NCBI GenBank assembly: GCA_934045905.1
Contig: OW203768.1
Span: forward strand, 7,220,316-7,284,315
Length of the DNA stretch: 64,000 bases
Origin: Leuctra nigra
Taxonomy: Eukaryota > Arthropoda > Insecta > Plecoptera > Leuctridae
Reading direction: 5' to 3'
The notes below the pieces were generated by a model. It saw only the letters and a list, made by a program, of their open reading frames with translations. It searched no databases and had not been told where the DNA came from. Of the stretch, positions 25,101 through 37,600 are shown in pieces (within the stretch, counting starts at the first letter, position 1; each line of letters begins with the position of its first letter). The position numbers and the translations under genes are program-made.

Positions 25101-28100
25101 GACATGCTCAAAAGGTTCAAAATGGCATCCAATCAAAATCGTATCCACAAAATAATCATACTGATAAGGATTATAATGAGACAGGCAGGGTGTGGACATC
25201 AAAGACTAGGAACCAAAGATCAAACGCACTGAACAGACCAATGATTCATCTACCAAATAAACCTTTAGTTCAGGATTATGATTTGAGATTTGGCGAATCA
25301 GAAAATAAAACACTGCTAAATGATCCGATATCCGTATCCGTAACCGCAAGTACAGTACCGGCTGAAAGTAATCAAGTACGGATTGAATCCTGTCCTCGCT
25401 CGCATGGTACAAGTAACAGAACTATTATAATGCCAACCATGCTTCTCTTGGGAGACTCTACCCTTGCCAATGCAAGAGATTTTCATCTGTGGAAGAATGA
25501 AGACTCAAGAATATTCCCAGGCATTCGCATTAGTGAACTTACAAAACAGCTTCAATTGTCTCAACCAGAAGAACCTATGAAACATGACATTGTCTTTCTC
25601 CAAGTAGGTGTTCAAGATGCAAAGCTGGGAATAGATGCAGCGAATCTTGTTAATGACTTTGCAAATCTGCTACGAGTAGTCAAGGAGACATTTAAGGGAG
25701 CTGAAATCTGTGCCAGTGGAGTTCCATTGAGGAAAGATCTAGGAATTGCGACAGTATGCAGAATGAACTGTATCATAAGGGAGGAAGTTATTCGAAAAGG
25801 AGGTTGGTTTGTAGATCCTGGTCAACACATTGGAGCCAGAGAAATGAAAGCGGACGGGAATAGATTGAACAACTTAGGAGAAAACACTTGGCTGGAAATA
25901 TTCAAGGATTTTGGTAAAAGCATGATTCGTGTTAAAAACAATGCCAATTTCTCGGGAAACTGGTTGCGTTAACTGGTCTTGAAGGAAATGCACAATGGGT
26001 TGTGAGGGAAAAGGGCGATGTGATTAATCAGCGAAATGCGGTACGGCTGTTACTAATCAACTCTAGAAGTATTTTAAAGAAGATTGATAATTTCCGAACC
26101 ATTGTCGAGACTTATGATCCCGACTTGTTTGTTGTTGTTGAAACGTGGTTGAGTCAAGATATAAACAACAGCGAAGTATCTCTGGCAAATTACACACTTC
26201 ATAGAAATGATCGCAACAGACATGGTGGAGGAGTGATGATTGGCACCAAGCATGAACTGAAAGGAAAAGTTCTCTGGACTGATGACAATTTTGAAATGAT
26301 ATGCGTCGCAATCAGTACTAGTAAAAGCAAGACGATTAATGTCATAGGTACCTACAGAAGTGGCACCGGTGGCATTGAGTTTCTTCAAAGATTGAATGAC
26401 CATCTGCAGCGACAGGACATCAATCAGAGGACAATAGTGGCCGGTGACCTCAATTTTCCAGAAATTGAATGGAAACATGGAATTGCTACGAATGTAATTA
26501 CTAAGCAGGGAGTAGTTTACTCCATCATGAATCAAGGTTATGAACAAGTTGTAAAGGAGGGCACAAGGATGATTGATGGGACCAGGAGCAACCTGTTGGA
26601 TGTGGTGTTGATTAATCCAATAGACAGTCTGCTTAGAAGTGATGTTGTTGAGGTAGATCTGAGCGATCACAAGGCAGTCATCGTTGAAGTCGAATGTGAT
26701 ATGAATGGCTTGGTTACTGAGGCGGAGACAAAAGCAGTAGTATGGTGTTACAAGAAAACCAATAGAAGAGGACTTCAAGATGAGTTAAGCTACAATTTCT
26801 CTGATTGGGCATCTGTAGACAAGAACGTTGAAGAACTTTGGGATGGATTCTTGAATATCTGTAAAGCCGCGATGGTACACCACATTCCTCAACTTGTGTT
26901 AAAAAAAAATAGTGACCCACAGTACTATAACGAAAAAATCAAGAAACTCAAAAGAAAGGTTCGAAATCATTACAATAGAGGAAAGTTTAGGGGCGGCTAC
27001 AAGGAGAAACTTAAACTTCTCACTAAAAGACTTAATCAGGAAAAGGCTAAGGCAAAGGATAAATTCATGAAAAACATGTTTCGAAAAGATGATGAAGCAG
27101 GCGGATGGTCCATGCTGTATAAACATGTACGTCAGCAAAAGGGTGGAACGGGTGGAAGAGATTTACCAACTTTAGTAGGAACAGATGGCACAGAGTTTTC
27201 GACTAATGAAGAGAAGGCAAACGAATTGAACATTTTCTACTCCAATGTATTTAATAAAAATCATTGCCATTTGAATGAAGACGTAAATGCGGGAGTTTCA
27301 ATGGGAGCATATCCATTTTCCATTAGTGTTGCAGGAGTTCTCGACATTATTCGCAAACTCAAAAATGGAAAAGCCCCCGGCGAGGATGGACTAACAGCTC
27401 GCTTCTTCAAATTGGGTGGTTACATTATCTCCAAATACCTTTTCCACCTGTATACTCAAGTAATAAAAGATGGTGCAATTCCAATTGACTGGAAGAAGGC
27501 AATTGTTATTTCAATCTTTAAAGGCGGTGAGAAGTGCCGACTGACCAATTACCGACCCATTAGTCTTACGTCCCTTGCGTGCAAAATCCTGGAGAAACTA
27601 ATTAACCAATACATCTGGCAAATATTAGTTGAAAAGAATTGGATCATAGAAGCACAACACGGCTTCAGGGCAAATTTCTCGTGTGAGACGCAACTTACTG
27701 GCTTCGTACAAGAACTGTCTGATGCACTGGATAGTGGAGAACGAGTGGATGCAGTATATTTGGACATGATGAAAGCATTTGATAAGGTTCACCACAAGAT
27801 ACTCATTTCAAAAGTTAAATCAATAGTTCCAAACGATGCAGTCATTCAAGTACTGGAAGCATTTCTTTTAGGGAGAGAACAAAGGGTCAAAGTTGGAAAC
27901 ACCCTGTCTGACAGTATACAAGTCACTTCCGGAGTACCTCAAGGTAGCGTTCTAGGCCCATTACTGTTTCTCATTTACATAAATGATCTAGTATCAAATG
28001 TACAGTCACCTGTTCGACTCTTCGCTGATGATTTAGTTGTCTATCGGAAGATTAGTAATGAAGAAGATGAGCAGGATCTTCAACATGACTTGGAAGTGAT

Positions 28101-31100
28101 CAATGAATGGATGATTAAGAATGAAATGAGCTTGAATGTGAAGAAGTGCGTAGTTGTGAGTTATACGCGAGCCAGAAAAAGTAATCCTGCCAAATATTCC
28201 ATTGCTGAGCAGACACTGCAAGTGATGAATGGCTACAAATACCTTGGAGTCTGGATTGATGAAACTTTGGAGTGGAAAGACCATATAAGTCTAGTTGCCA
28301 GTAAAGCCCTTAAAAACATAAATTTTGTCTATAGAAACTTGATGGGAGCAAGCATAGCTACGAAAAACATGGCATATAAGACACTCTTGAGACCTCTTCT
28401 GGAATATGGAGGTGCCATATGGGACCCTTACCGAGAAAATGCAGTTAGGTCACTAGAAAATATTCAAAAAATTGCGGCTAGAAGGGTGACTGGTAGAGTA
28501 AAGAAGTGGAAGAAGGAACGGAATGAGAGAGGTGTTTTGAATGTTGTTTGGGAAAGTCCCAATGAAATGATGAAGGAATTGGAATGGGAAACTTTAGAAA
28601 GCAGAAGGAAGACTGCAAGGTTATGCAATATGTTTAAAATGAGAAATGGCAATATTGGATGGTCTGAATGTGCTGGAAAGTTAGAAGAAAAACGTCAAGG
28701 AAGAACAACCTCAAGTCACATGATAAAAGAACTTTTTGCACGAACCGATTGCGGTAGATTTTCATTTTTGGCCAGAACCGTTCGTGACTGGAACAAATTG
28801 CAACACTTTGATATGACTGACATATCTGTAAAAGAGTTTCGACATATGGTGACATCTAAGAACGAGGAGGACGGTGATGAAGGAAGTGAAGACAACAAGA
28901 ATTAGAAGGACCTTGAGAGCTGGCTCTATTATTTATTATACCATATTATTAATTTTCATTGTACTGTTGTTCCTTACCACCTTGTGGATACCCACTACTT
29001 GTAAGATGTGTACAAAATAAATCTAAAAAAATCTAAATCTAAAGTAGTAATCGGACAAAACAAGTTAATCTTTAAATCAAAAACAGTAAAAGTTAATCTC
29101 TGCTTTGCCATTGGTTAAATCCACAACTTTCAGTAAAGTTGGAACTTAGGTCATGCTGAACGAGCACAATAACTATAGAACTTGATCTGCCGATTCCAAA
29201 GATACACATCATAACTCAATAATTTCAAAAATGTCGCTTGAGTGCTTTAGGTATTTAGTACGGCAGTATTTACTGGCCGAGCCAAAAGCTCCGTCATTGC
29301 TTTCCTCTATACTCTGAACATTTTTCTCTTCGAGTATTATCAGCTAGTGTGATCATCATGCAGAATGCAACACTGGTATTATGTCATGAGCTATTATCGC
29401 ATTCAGTCGAAAGCAATTGAAATGCCTCTATGAATAATGAATCCTGTCCCAAGTAATCGCTGCAATGACGTGTGAGTAACCAAAGCGTTATAAATAAAAT
29501 AGGTCTAATTTAACATCCCATTTGGGACAAAAGCCAACATTGCCCTTCTACAGTTTAAAATCTATGTTTATGCCACAATGACTGTATAGAGTCAGACGTC
29601 AAGCTATAACAAGAATAGCAAAACCGCTATTGCATTTGAACTGATAACAATCTTTTGAAGCGGGGGGTGGGGGGGGGGGGGGGTCGATTAACTTGCTTGT
29701 TAAAAAAAACAGTTAATATGAAATAACATTAATTTGATGAATCAAATTACCGAAAATTAAAGTCTAAATTGTATTGAAATTAGAAATGGCTCCCTTTTCT
29801 CTAAGTTATCACGTCACAACACTCTTAGTTATAAAGGAGTTTGTCTCGGCGTTCCACGTTATGTTTATATTATGACGTTTCATCAAATAATAACTTAATA
29901 AAGTGGTTACAATTTCTCCAAATTTATTTTTGAAATTCTTAATTTGCCATGCCCTGTGCGGTGCTGACCCGCATCTGACTCCAACCTCCACTTTTTCGTA
30001 AAAATCGTGTTTTCCATCAAGGTTAAACATTTTCCACCCTAACAAATCTTTTTTGGGGCGAGTTGTCTAGATACCGTCATTAGGCGATATTTGAAGGGAA
30101 ACATAAACATCATACTTTACAGAGAATGTAACAAATTGTTAACAAATTGGCAGGAAGCTCCTTCTGGTGAATATTCATTCTGGTTGTTTTATTACTAAAA
30201 TTTGCTACCTCACACTGTCCATTTTCCATTCTCGTTTTGTACTTGCCTTTTTCTGCAGGTGATGGGATTGTAAATTAGATTATAGAGTTCCATTTTTAAG
30301 ATTCAATTTAATTAACTTTTGAAACAATATTTGTTCAGCCGATCCCGATAGCGGATTGGTTTATTCAACATCGATTCTGCGTTATCTTTTGTGAATGTTA
30401 TCAGCTTTTGCGGCGGCATCACTTTTAATGAGATTTTGCAATCGAGTTATTAGTTTTTAGGAAAATATCACGGAGAATGGGAGCACGAAGCTTTTCAAAT
30501 ACACGATTCGACATTTTACAAGTCGTAGAAATTCGCGCAAGTGTGCGATAATAGATGGAGCCACCTGTTTGGAAAGATGGTGGTCTAAAATTAATCGTAT
30601 TAAATATTACTTTTATAATGAAATATCATTGTGATACTAAAATTGAGGCCTGTTTTTATAAAAATAATAAGCTATTACTTTTAATTTATAATTTTGGAGT
30701 TAATAAAAATAAACTATAAAAATAAATTATAAAAAATAATGGAGCCCTAACACCGCCATTGCTATAGTACTTAGCCGACATAAATTGTGTTTCTCGTTTT
30801 CTCGAATATTCTTCCATTTTACTATTTTTGCATTTTCTTCAATCGAATAAAACTCTAATATTGAGCCAAATGTTTTTATTAAAATTTAAGTTGTCATGTC
30901 GTATGACGGTATGCTCTACATCATTTCATTAAATCATCAGAAAGAGAAGTATTTTGTGTACAGAAACTCGTCTGTATGCTGATTTTCTGCGAGAATGTTT
31001 TGGGCAAGTAACAATGGGCCGTGATTTTGGCAACCGTGATTTTGGCAAGCCTCGATGTAGATCATTGGGTCAATAGTATATTAATATTAGTCGTTCCCTA

Positions 31101-34100
31101 CAATGTTTTAAATTAATGCATGTGACAAGAAAACAGAAAACTCTTCGCAAAATGGGTCATCAGTTGATCTTGAAATATATGGGCGAATGAACATTACGGT
31201 CGCTGGAAAATTGTAAAGGATACAATTAATTATTTTGTGTTTGGGAATTTATGCATTATGTTGCCAAATATTATGAATTTACACAAGTTACGACTGCACT
31301 GTTCGTTTCACATAGAACCATACCACTTTTGAGATTAGCGCATACATATCAGAGTGTAAACTTGATTATTTCCATGATAGATGCGGTTTTAGTTTACTCC
31401 CAAGTGAATGAAACCCCTTAACAATTAGATACACCCTTGGACAAAACAATGTGTCGTCGAATGTGCTACTAAAAATTAAATGTTTTTTTGTCTACTTGAC
31501 TTCACACTGGGATGATTACCCTGAGTATATCTCACCCAGAATGTTGTAATCTCTACAATTAAAATAACCTGAAATATATTCAGTGGAATTCAAAATTCTA
31601 AGACCTCACATTACTATAGGAATTCTCAATTGTAAAAAAATGGGCGATGAAGAAAAAAGATAAATTATTCATTTATACTAGATTTCGAAAACGGCGATAA
31701 ATTGGGTAGAAATTCTTCTTCTACCAAAGTATGAATATTGGCGAACAGGTAGAAGAATTATGAATTGTAATCGATTTATGTTGTCTTGTATTTCAAAGCG
31801 ACCGCATTACGTAACTAATGTTCGATCTTGTAACTTCTTGCTTTAGTGACGTTTCAAACAACAATAGCTTTTACGTCCAGCGTTTAGTGCCACGATTGGC
31901 GAAATTCATCACAATTCCTCGTAATTTTACCATATTTAAATAATGTACCTAATCCTTAAAAAAAGTAAATTGATACGAGTACTCGTATCAATTTACTATA
32001 CCTATAGGTATTATCTAGAAAGTATTGTGCGCACCGCAGTTTGATCAAAATCATTCTTTAGCCTGCAGGTATGAATAGATTAGCAACATAATTCGCATGC
32101 AACACAAAGTCTTTCTAATCACACACAGAGCGTTTTCCTAGTTGATATACTTTGGGTAAGAATGAACCAGTCTGTAATGTCGATCAAACTTGCCTTTTTA
32201 AATAATTCGAGGAACTAAACTGTTTAAAACTGCATTTTGATTTTCGGCTTTTCTAAAGACGTAAAGATGAACGATGCTTGGATGAACGGTTGAAGGCAGA
32301 TGATGGACCATTGGTGAATAATGTAGAGTTAATCTAGCGCGAACTCTGACCCTACTTGATGTGGAAACTAACAACATGATCCAAGAGATATTACAATATT
32401 CATGAACATGGAAACCGCGTGTGGGAATGTGCAGCTGCTATCGTGAAATAGAACGCATATCAGGTATTATATTCGCCAATCACACGGGATAGGATGGGAA
32501 ATGAAAATAAGTAATATATGAAATATGTTGGCTCAACATGTTGATCCATAGTGAATTTTGCTGCTCTATGAATGAACGAGTAAAAATAAACTTAAACCTT
32601 TTGATCCCCCTAAAGCCAAAACCCATTCTAATATTTTGTTGATTTTTTACATGGCTTTTAGGTCAAGAAATACTTTTCACCCCTGATCAATCTGAAATTT
32701 GGTATACTTTTCCTGACCCACGGCCAGAATTTTCGAGGAAAATTTTCTGAGTTAAATAAAAATGAAAAATTGTCTAGATAATAATAATTGTACCTCAGAG
32801 GTAGAAGACCGGAAGTCCATTTCAATGATTCTTGAGGTGAGCTCACAAAACAGTAACTCTGCCTTCATCCAGACATATGAATTATGATATAAATCATTGT
32901 GTAAGAGAATTCTACAATATAACTATATTTGTGGGCATCAGTCAAATCGTAATTGATAGAGCTTGATTTCATCATTCCAATAATGTGCAACGCAAAATCA
33001 AGAAAGTGGACTTCCACCTTCCACCTTCCAACCCATGTAGGTTTATGAATAAGCTGCGGTTGCTTCGCTTACGGCTGCTTGCGAAGACTTAAAAGCCTGG
33101 AAAAATTTGCCCCCCCCCCCCCCCCCCCCCCCCCTAACCCAGTATCATGAATTTGGTGCGTTTCTACGCGATTTGAATATAATTTTAAGACCATTTCATA
33201 CTCCACAGTAGAGTTTTCAGAGGAGGAGGGAGATTCTCCCCACCCCCCCCCCCCCCCTCCACCCCTTCCAAGACTCCTGATTTTACTTTTATAACTTTTC
33301 GGTCAAACTTTTAAGACTTTAAAATCCTTCTAAACGGTGTTGAGATTAGAGACGCACAACTAATGCTTGCTTATCGCTAGCGTTTTCCTCGACACCTTGA
33401 AATACTGAACCCACCATGACATTCAATTCTACCTGCTCCGTACAATGTAGATGCCCGCTTGCATGCAACCGCTCCCAGTAAAGGGCAATATATTAGGGAG
33501 AAGTGAAAGGGGTGCGTGTTTACTGTTCTGCCAGGTGAATCAGTCGGGGCCTACTCAATACAGTAGACTACGCTTTTCTAATATCGATTCAAAGTGGTGC
33601 GACTCCAGCTCTCGTATTAGAGTTATTCGACTTTCTATTCCATTGCACTTTGACGCGTTATTTACGCTGCAACGCGTTCGGTACACTTCAATGTTTCTTA
33701 TGTAATAAATGGGGTGGAAGGGGGGGGGGGGGGGGGGGGGAGATTCGAAAGCAAGTCGTCTCCACTTTGCATGTGTTAGGAGAAAAACATTTTTTTTTTT
33801 TATACAAATAGCTCGGAATTAGTTTTCAATCCACGTTTTGAAAAGGAATTTTGTTTTGCACTTGACATTGTATTTATGAATTAAAATTTAGCTCAAAAAA
33901 TATTTTATTGGAAGGTTTTGCATTGTCAAAACCAACCTCAAATGTCAAATAAACGTTTCCTTTGCACTTCAACATTGTATGCGATGTTTACATAAAATGC
34001 TTTAGATGATGATCGTTTTTACGGTTTTTACGGTTCTCGGTTTGCTTCTCGGTTAGCTCGGTTTGCATGGAATCGAACTCCATCTGAATTGGGAATTTAT

Positions 34101-34557
34101 AACAATCAAGAATAGGACTCAGGGCCGGTCTTTCAATACCCTGCTAAAGTCTCAATTAGCTGTTAACAGTTAGTTAGTACTAAACTCTGCATTTCAATTG
34201 GTTGTTGCCATGACAATACAGTCATCAACAGTTTAAAAGTTAGCAGAGTATTGAAAGACTGGCACTCAGAAGGAAGTTTGACTAAAATTTCAATAACTTT
34301 GGAATATTTACACTTTGGTTTAGGTCAGCAAATAGCAACTACAATGATTTTATACGCAAAACATTTTGTTGTTTTGACAATCTTGAATCTTCACACTCTC
34401 GGCAAAACTCCTGCACTTTGACTCCCGGAGATCCAGGATTCGATTCCCGTAGCTGACCTTCAGCACTGGTGTGTTTCGTGGTTCCATAACTAATAGCTGG
34501 TTACTTTATGCTAATAATAAGCCATAACTACCTTATTGCCAACTTCATCTTTCTACA

Positions 34558-34602
<45 letters not shown>

Positions 34603-37600
34603 TTACAATCATTGTCAAAATCTTTCACAGATGAGAAAAGATCTAGCAACATTAAAATACAATATTTATTTCCTAACGTTCTTCCACAGACAGTTCTTCT
34701 AAAGGCAACTTTGTAGACCACAGGGAGATGAAGAAGTAGATTTGAAATTTTAATTCGAATTGCGCAGAACAAGTCTCTAACCGTTGTCACGTTTCCAACT
34801 TGCCAGGTGCACAAAAACAAACTTCTCTTTAGTGAAGATAATTTGCAAGGCTAAAAACCCTGCCAAGTTAGAGGTAACCATATTGAAGTATGGTTTATAT
34901 TTTGTATTCATTCCTTCAACAGTCAGCAATAAAAAGGTTACGAGCAAAATATTTTCAATTTCATCAATCGATACACATATGCGTTTTCTGCGTTCATATT
35001 GTTTCCATTGTGTGTGAAAATGGTGACAAGTAAGATGGCGACGCAGCAAGTTATTTGTCTATATTCGCTCCATTTCTTCAACCGGAATAGAATTGTCCGT
35101 TGAAGCGATGTGACAGTGCAATATGTTCGTGAAACGCTTTCGACGCTCTCGCCAGAAAGCTGCCGCACACAATTGAATACCATTAACAGCTGGCAAGCAG
35201 GAAGCAAGCTCACTGCACCCCTTCACGTTCAACAATATCTAATTAAAATCTAATTTCATGTCCTAGGATAAATGCACCAGTAATTGACACTTCGACACTT
35301 AATTAATATGTTTAATAATTATTAAGGAGTCAAAACTAATATTAAATAGTATCTGTAGTCAGATGAAGGTACTAGTTGGTACTAGCTTTAACTTTCCATA
35401 TTCATATTCATCATTCATATCATACCTTCATAGAAGGCAGTAGAAATGATTGAAACCTATATTCATTATTCTGTCTTATTATCTATACCAATTTTAAAAC
35501 ACATAGTGGTGATTATTGTACAGAAGGTATTGTAGTTTTAAAATAGAGTATCATTTTTGTGTTATTTACAATGATTTTGATATAATTTGGGGGTGTCAAT
35601 TACTGGAACACCGACTGCCAATTACTGGAAAAAGTGCCAATTACTGGGACAATGGCATTTTTTCAATAACTCTATTTCTTACTTCCTTATGGTAATCGTA
35701 TCACATCTTTGAATAATTATGAGTATTCCTAGATGTATTCTTATTAGTTATTACTTAGTTCAAGTTTGAAGTTGATCTAACAATAAATCACACTTTTATG
35801 ATATTATAGGTAATGGTGCCTTTACCCTACACTATTACTAAAGTTTTAACGTATTTCAACTTCATAAGTAAGTATAAAAATATGTAATGAAATTGCGTAC
35901 TTCAATTAAAAAGACGCTTTTTAAAAAGGTATACCTAGAATAGGGTATAAAAATGTAATTTAGCCCATAAAAATATTAGAGCAACGTTCTTTTTATGTAC
36001 AATAAAATGATCCTGTTATTCGTATTTATTGCTTTCTTGACTTTCATAGAAAATCAGTTTTTCAGAAATAAACATGTTTGTGAGGTGAAGCGAATACGAA
36101 AGCCCGGTAACATAAAATGAAGTATAGAATTTTCTTCGGTTTCGATAATCAAATCGTATGTGAAAAGCAGTAAAAAGGGTAGCAAATAAGTCGCTGAAAT
36201 CCCGTGTTAAACCTGTTGGGAAATTCACGTCGATTCATGAAATATGGACGCCCTACGACGCTCCTAGACGCCCAGGCGTCGTGTTTATTCAAATACACTG
36301 GATTAGTAGGCAAATCACGGGTGTGGTGTTATAGGCGACATGACAGCTAGGTCATTTCGAGTACCTATATTGAATGATTATGATTGGAGATAGCGATAAT
36401 GAAGAGTGGTGACGGAACAGGTTGGGTGAGTGGTTAACGCGCTGAACTTGTATACCGGAGGCCCGGGTTCGATTCCCGCGGCCGTCCTTCCTGACTGGGG
36501 TTTTTTCGTGGTTTTCCCTCAGTCGACAGGCAAATGCTGGGAAGGTACCCTACTAATAGGCCACGACCGCCTCCTTCCCACATTCCATCCTTACCTACTC
36601 TTCACCATCATCTCCCAATCATCATCATAATCATTCATCCGTCGCCATTTGCCTCGCTGCAGAACAGTGCGACGTAAAGCTCCAGACAAAAAAAAGAAGA
36701 GTGGTCAGGGAGAATATTGCAAATTTTCTAAATGTAAAATCCTAAATGTTTCAAGAAGTTATTGAGGATAAAGCACGTGGCCATTATTCCAATACATTTT
36801 AAACTAATTTTATCGTGTTGTGTAGTTAACTGTGTTTAAAATAAACAAAAACAACATAGCCTCTGCCAACTCTCTAATCCCTATAAGAAATATATTTGTG
36901 TGTGTATTTGTGAAACCATCTGTAATTCGATACTTTTCTGCTATCCCCAGACATCCAAGTCGAACTTCAAGATTTTCCGCTCATATAAACCATGCAAAAT
37001 TGTCCTACTTGAAAGTAAACCCAAATTTACACAGTTTATTGAGGTCCGTGAAGTTAGCACCGCCCATTAACGCACTAATTATCTCATGTGTGGGATGAAT
37101 TAGTGCACAATTAGTGCGTTCGATCGGCACTAATTTTATAATTAGTGCGTCATCCGTTTCCGAGAAAAACGCACTTTACTATGGGCGGTGCCAACTTCAC
37201 GCAGCACCGCCCATTGACGCACTAATTTTCAAACCCACACAGGCAATTAGTGCACAATTAGTGCGTTCGATCCCCCCCATTCCCATAATTAGTGCGCACT
37301 TACTTTTCGAGTTATTCGTGAATAACCGTGGGCGGTGCAGCACCGCCCATTGAAAATTTCAAGGTTTTCAGCACGCCATATTTTAGTGCACAATTAGTGC
37401 GTTCGATTCCCCCCATTCCCATAATTAGTGCGCACTTACTTTTCGAGTTATTCGTGAAAAACCGTGGGCGGTGCAGCACCGCCCATTGAAAATTTAAGAT
37501 TTTTAGCACGCTATGTTTTAGTGCACAATTAGTGCGTTCGATTCCCCCCATTCCCATAATTAGTGCGCACTTACTTTTCGAGTTATTCGTGAAAACCCGT

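Larger units (their letters stand above)
23400..29043 (+). mobile_element. CR1/Jockey-like non-LTR retrotransposon with macrodomain ORF1
   Basis: Autonomous-looking LINE in opposite orientation to the host RGK gene. It has a 5' leader of uncertain start, ORF1 23579-25972, ORF2 about 25936/26002-28905 and a short 3' UTR. It ends in the short repeat tail (AATCTAA)n at about 29018-29043. Both ORFs are free of internal stops, so it is young. The left boundary and a target-site duplication could not be fixed. The C-terminal sequence of ORF2 and the endonuclease type point to the CR1/Jockey group rather than RTE or L1. Confidence 0.9.

Noticed and set aside
26074..26778. 234-codon ORF antisense to the LINE endonuclease
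   Set aside because: Shadow of ORF2; no recognisable domain.
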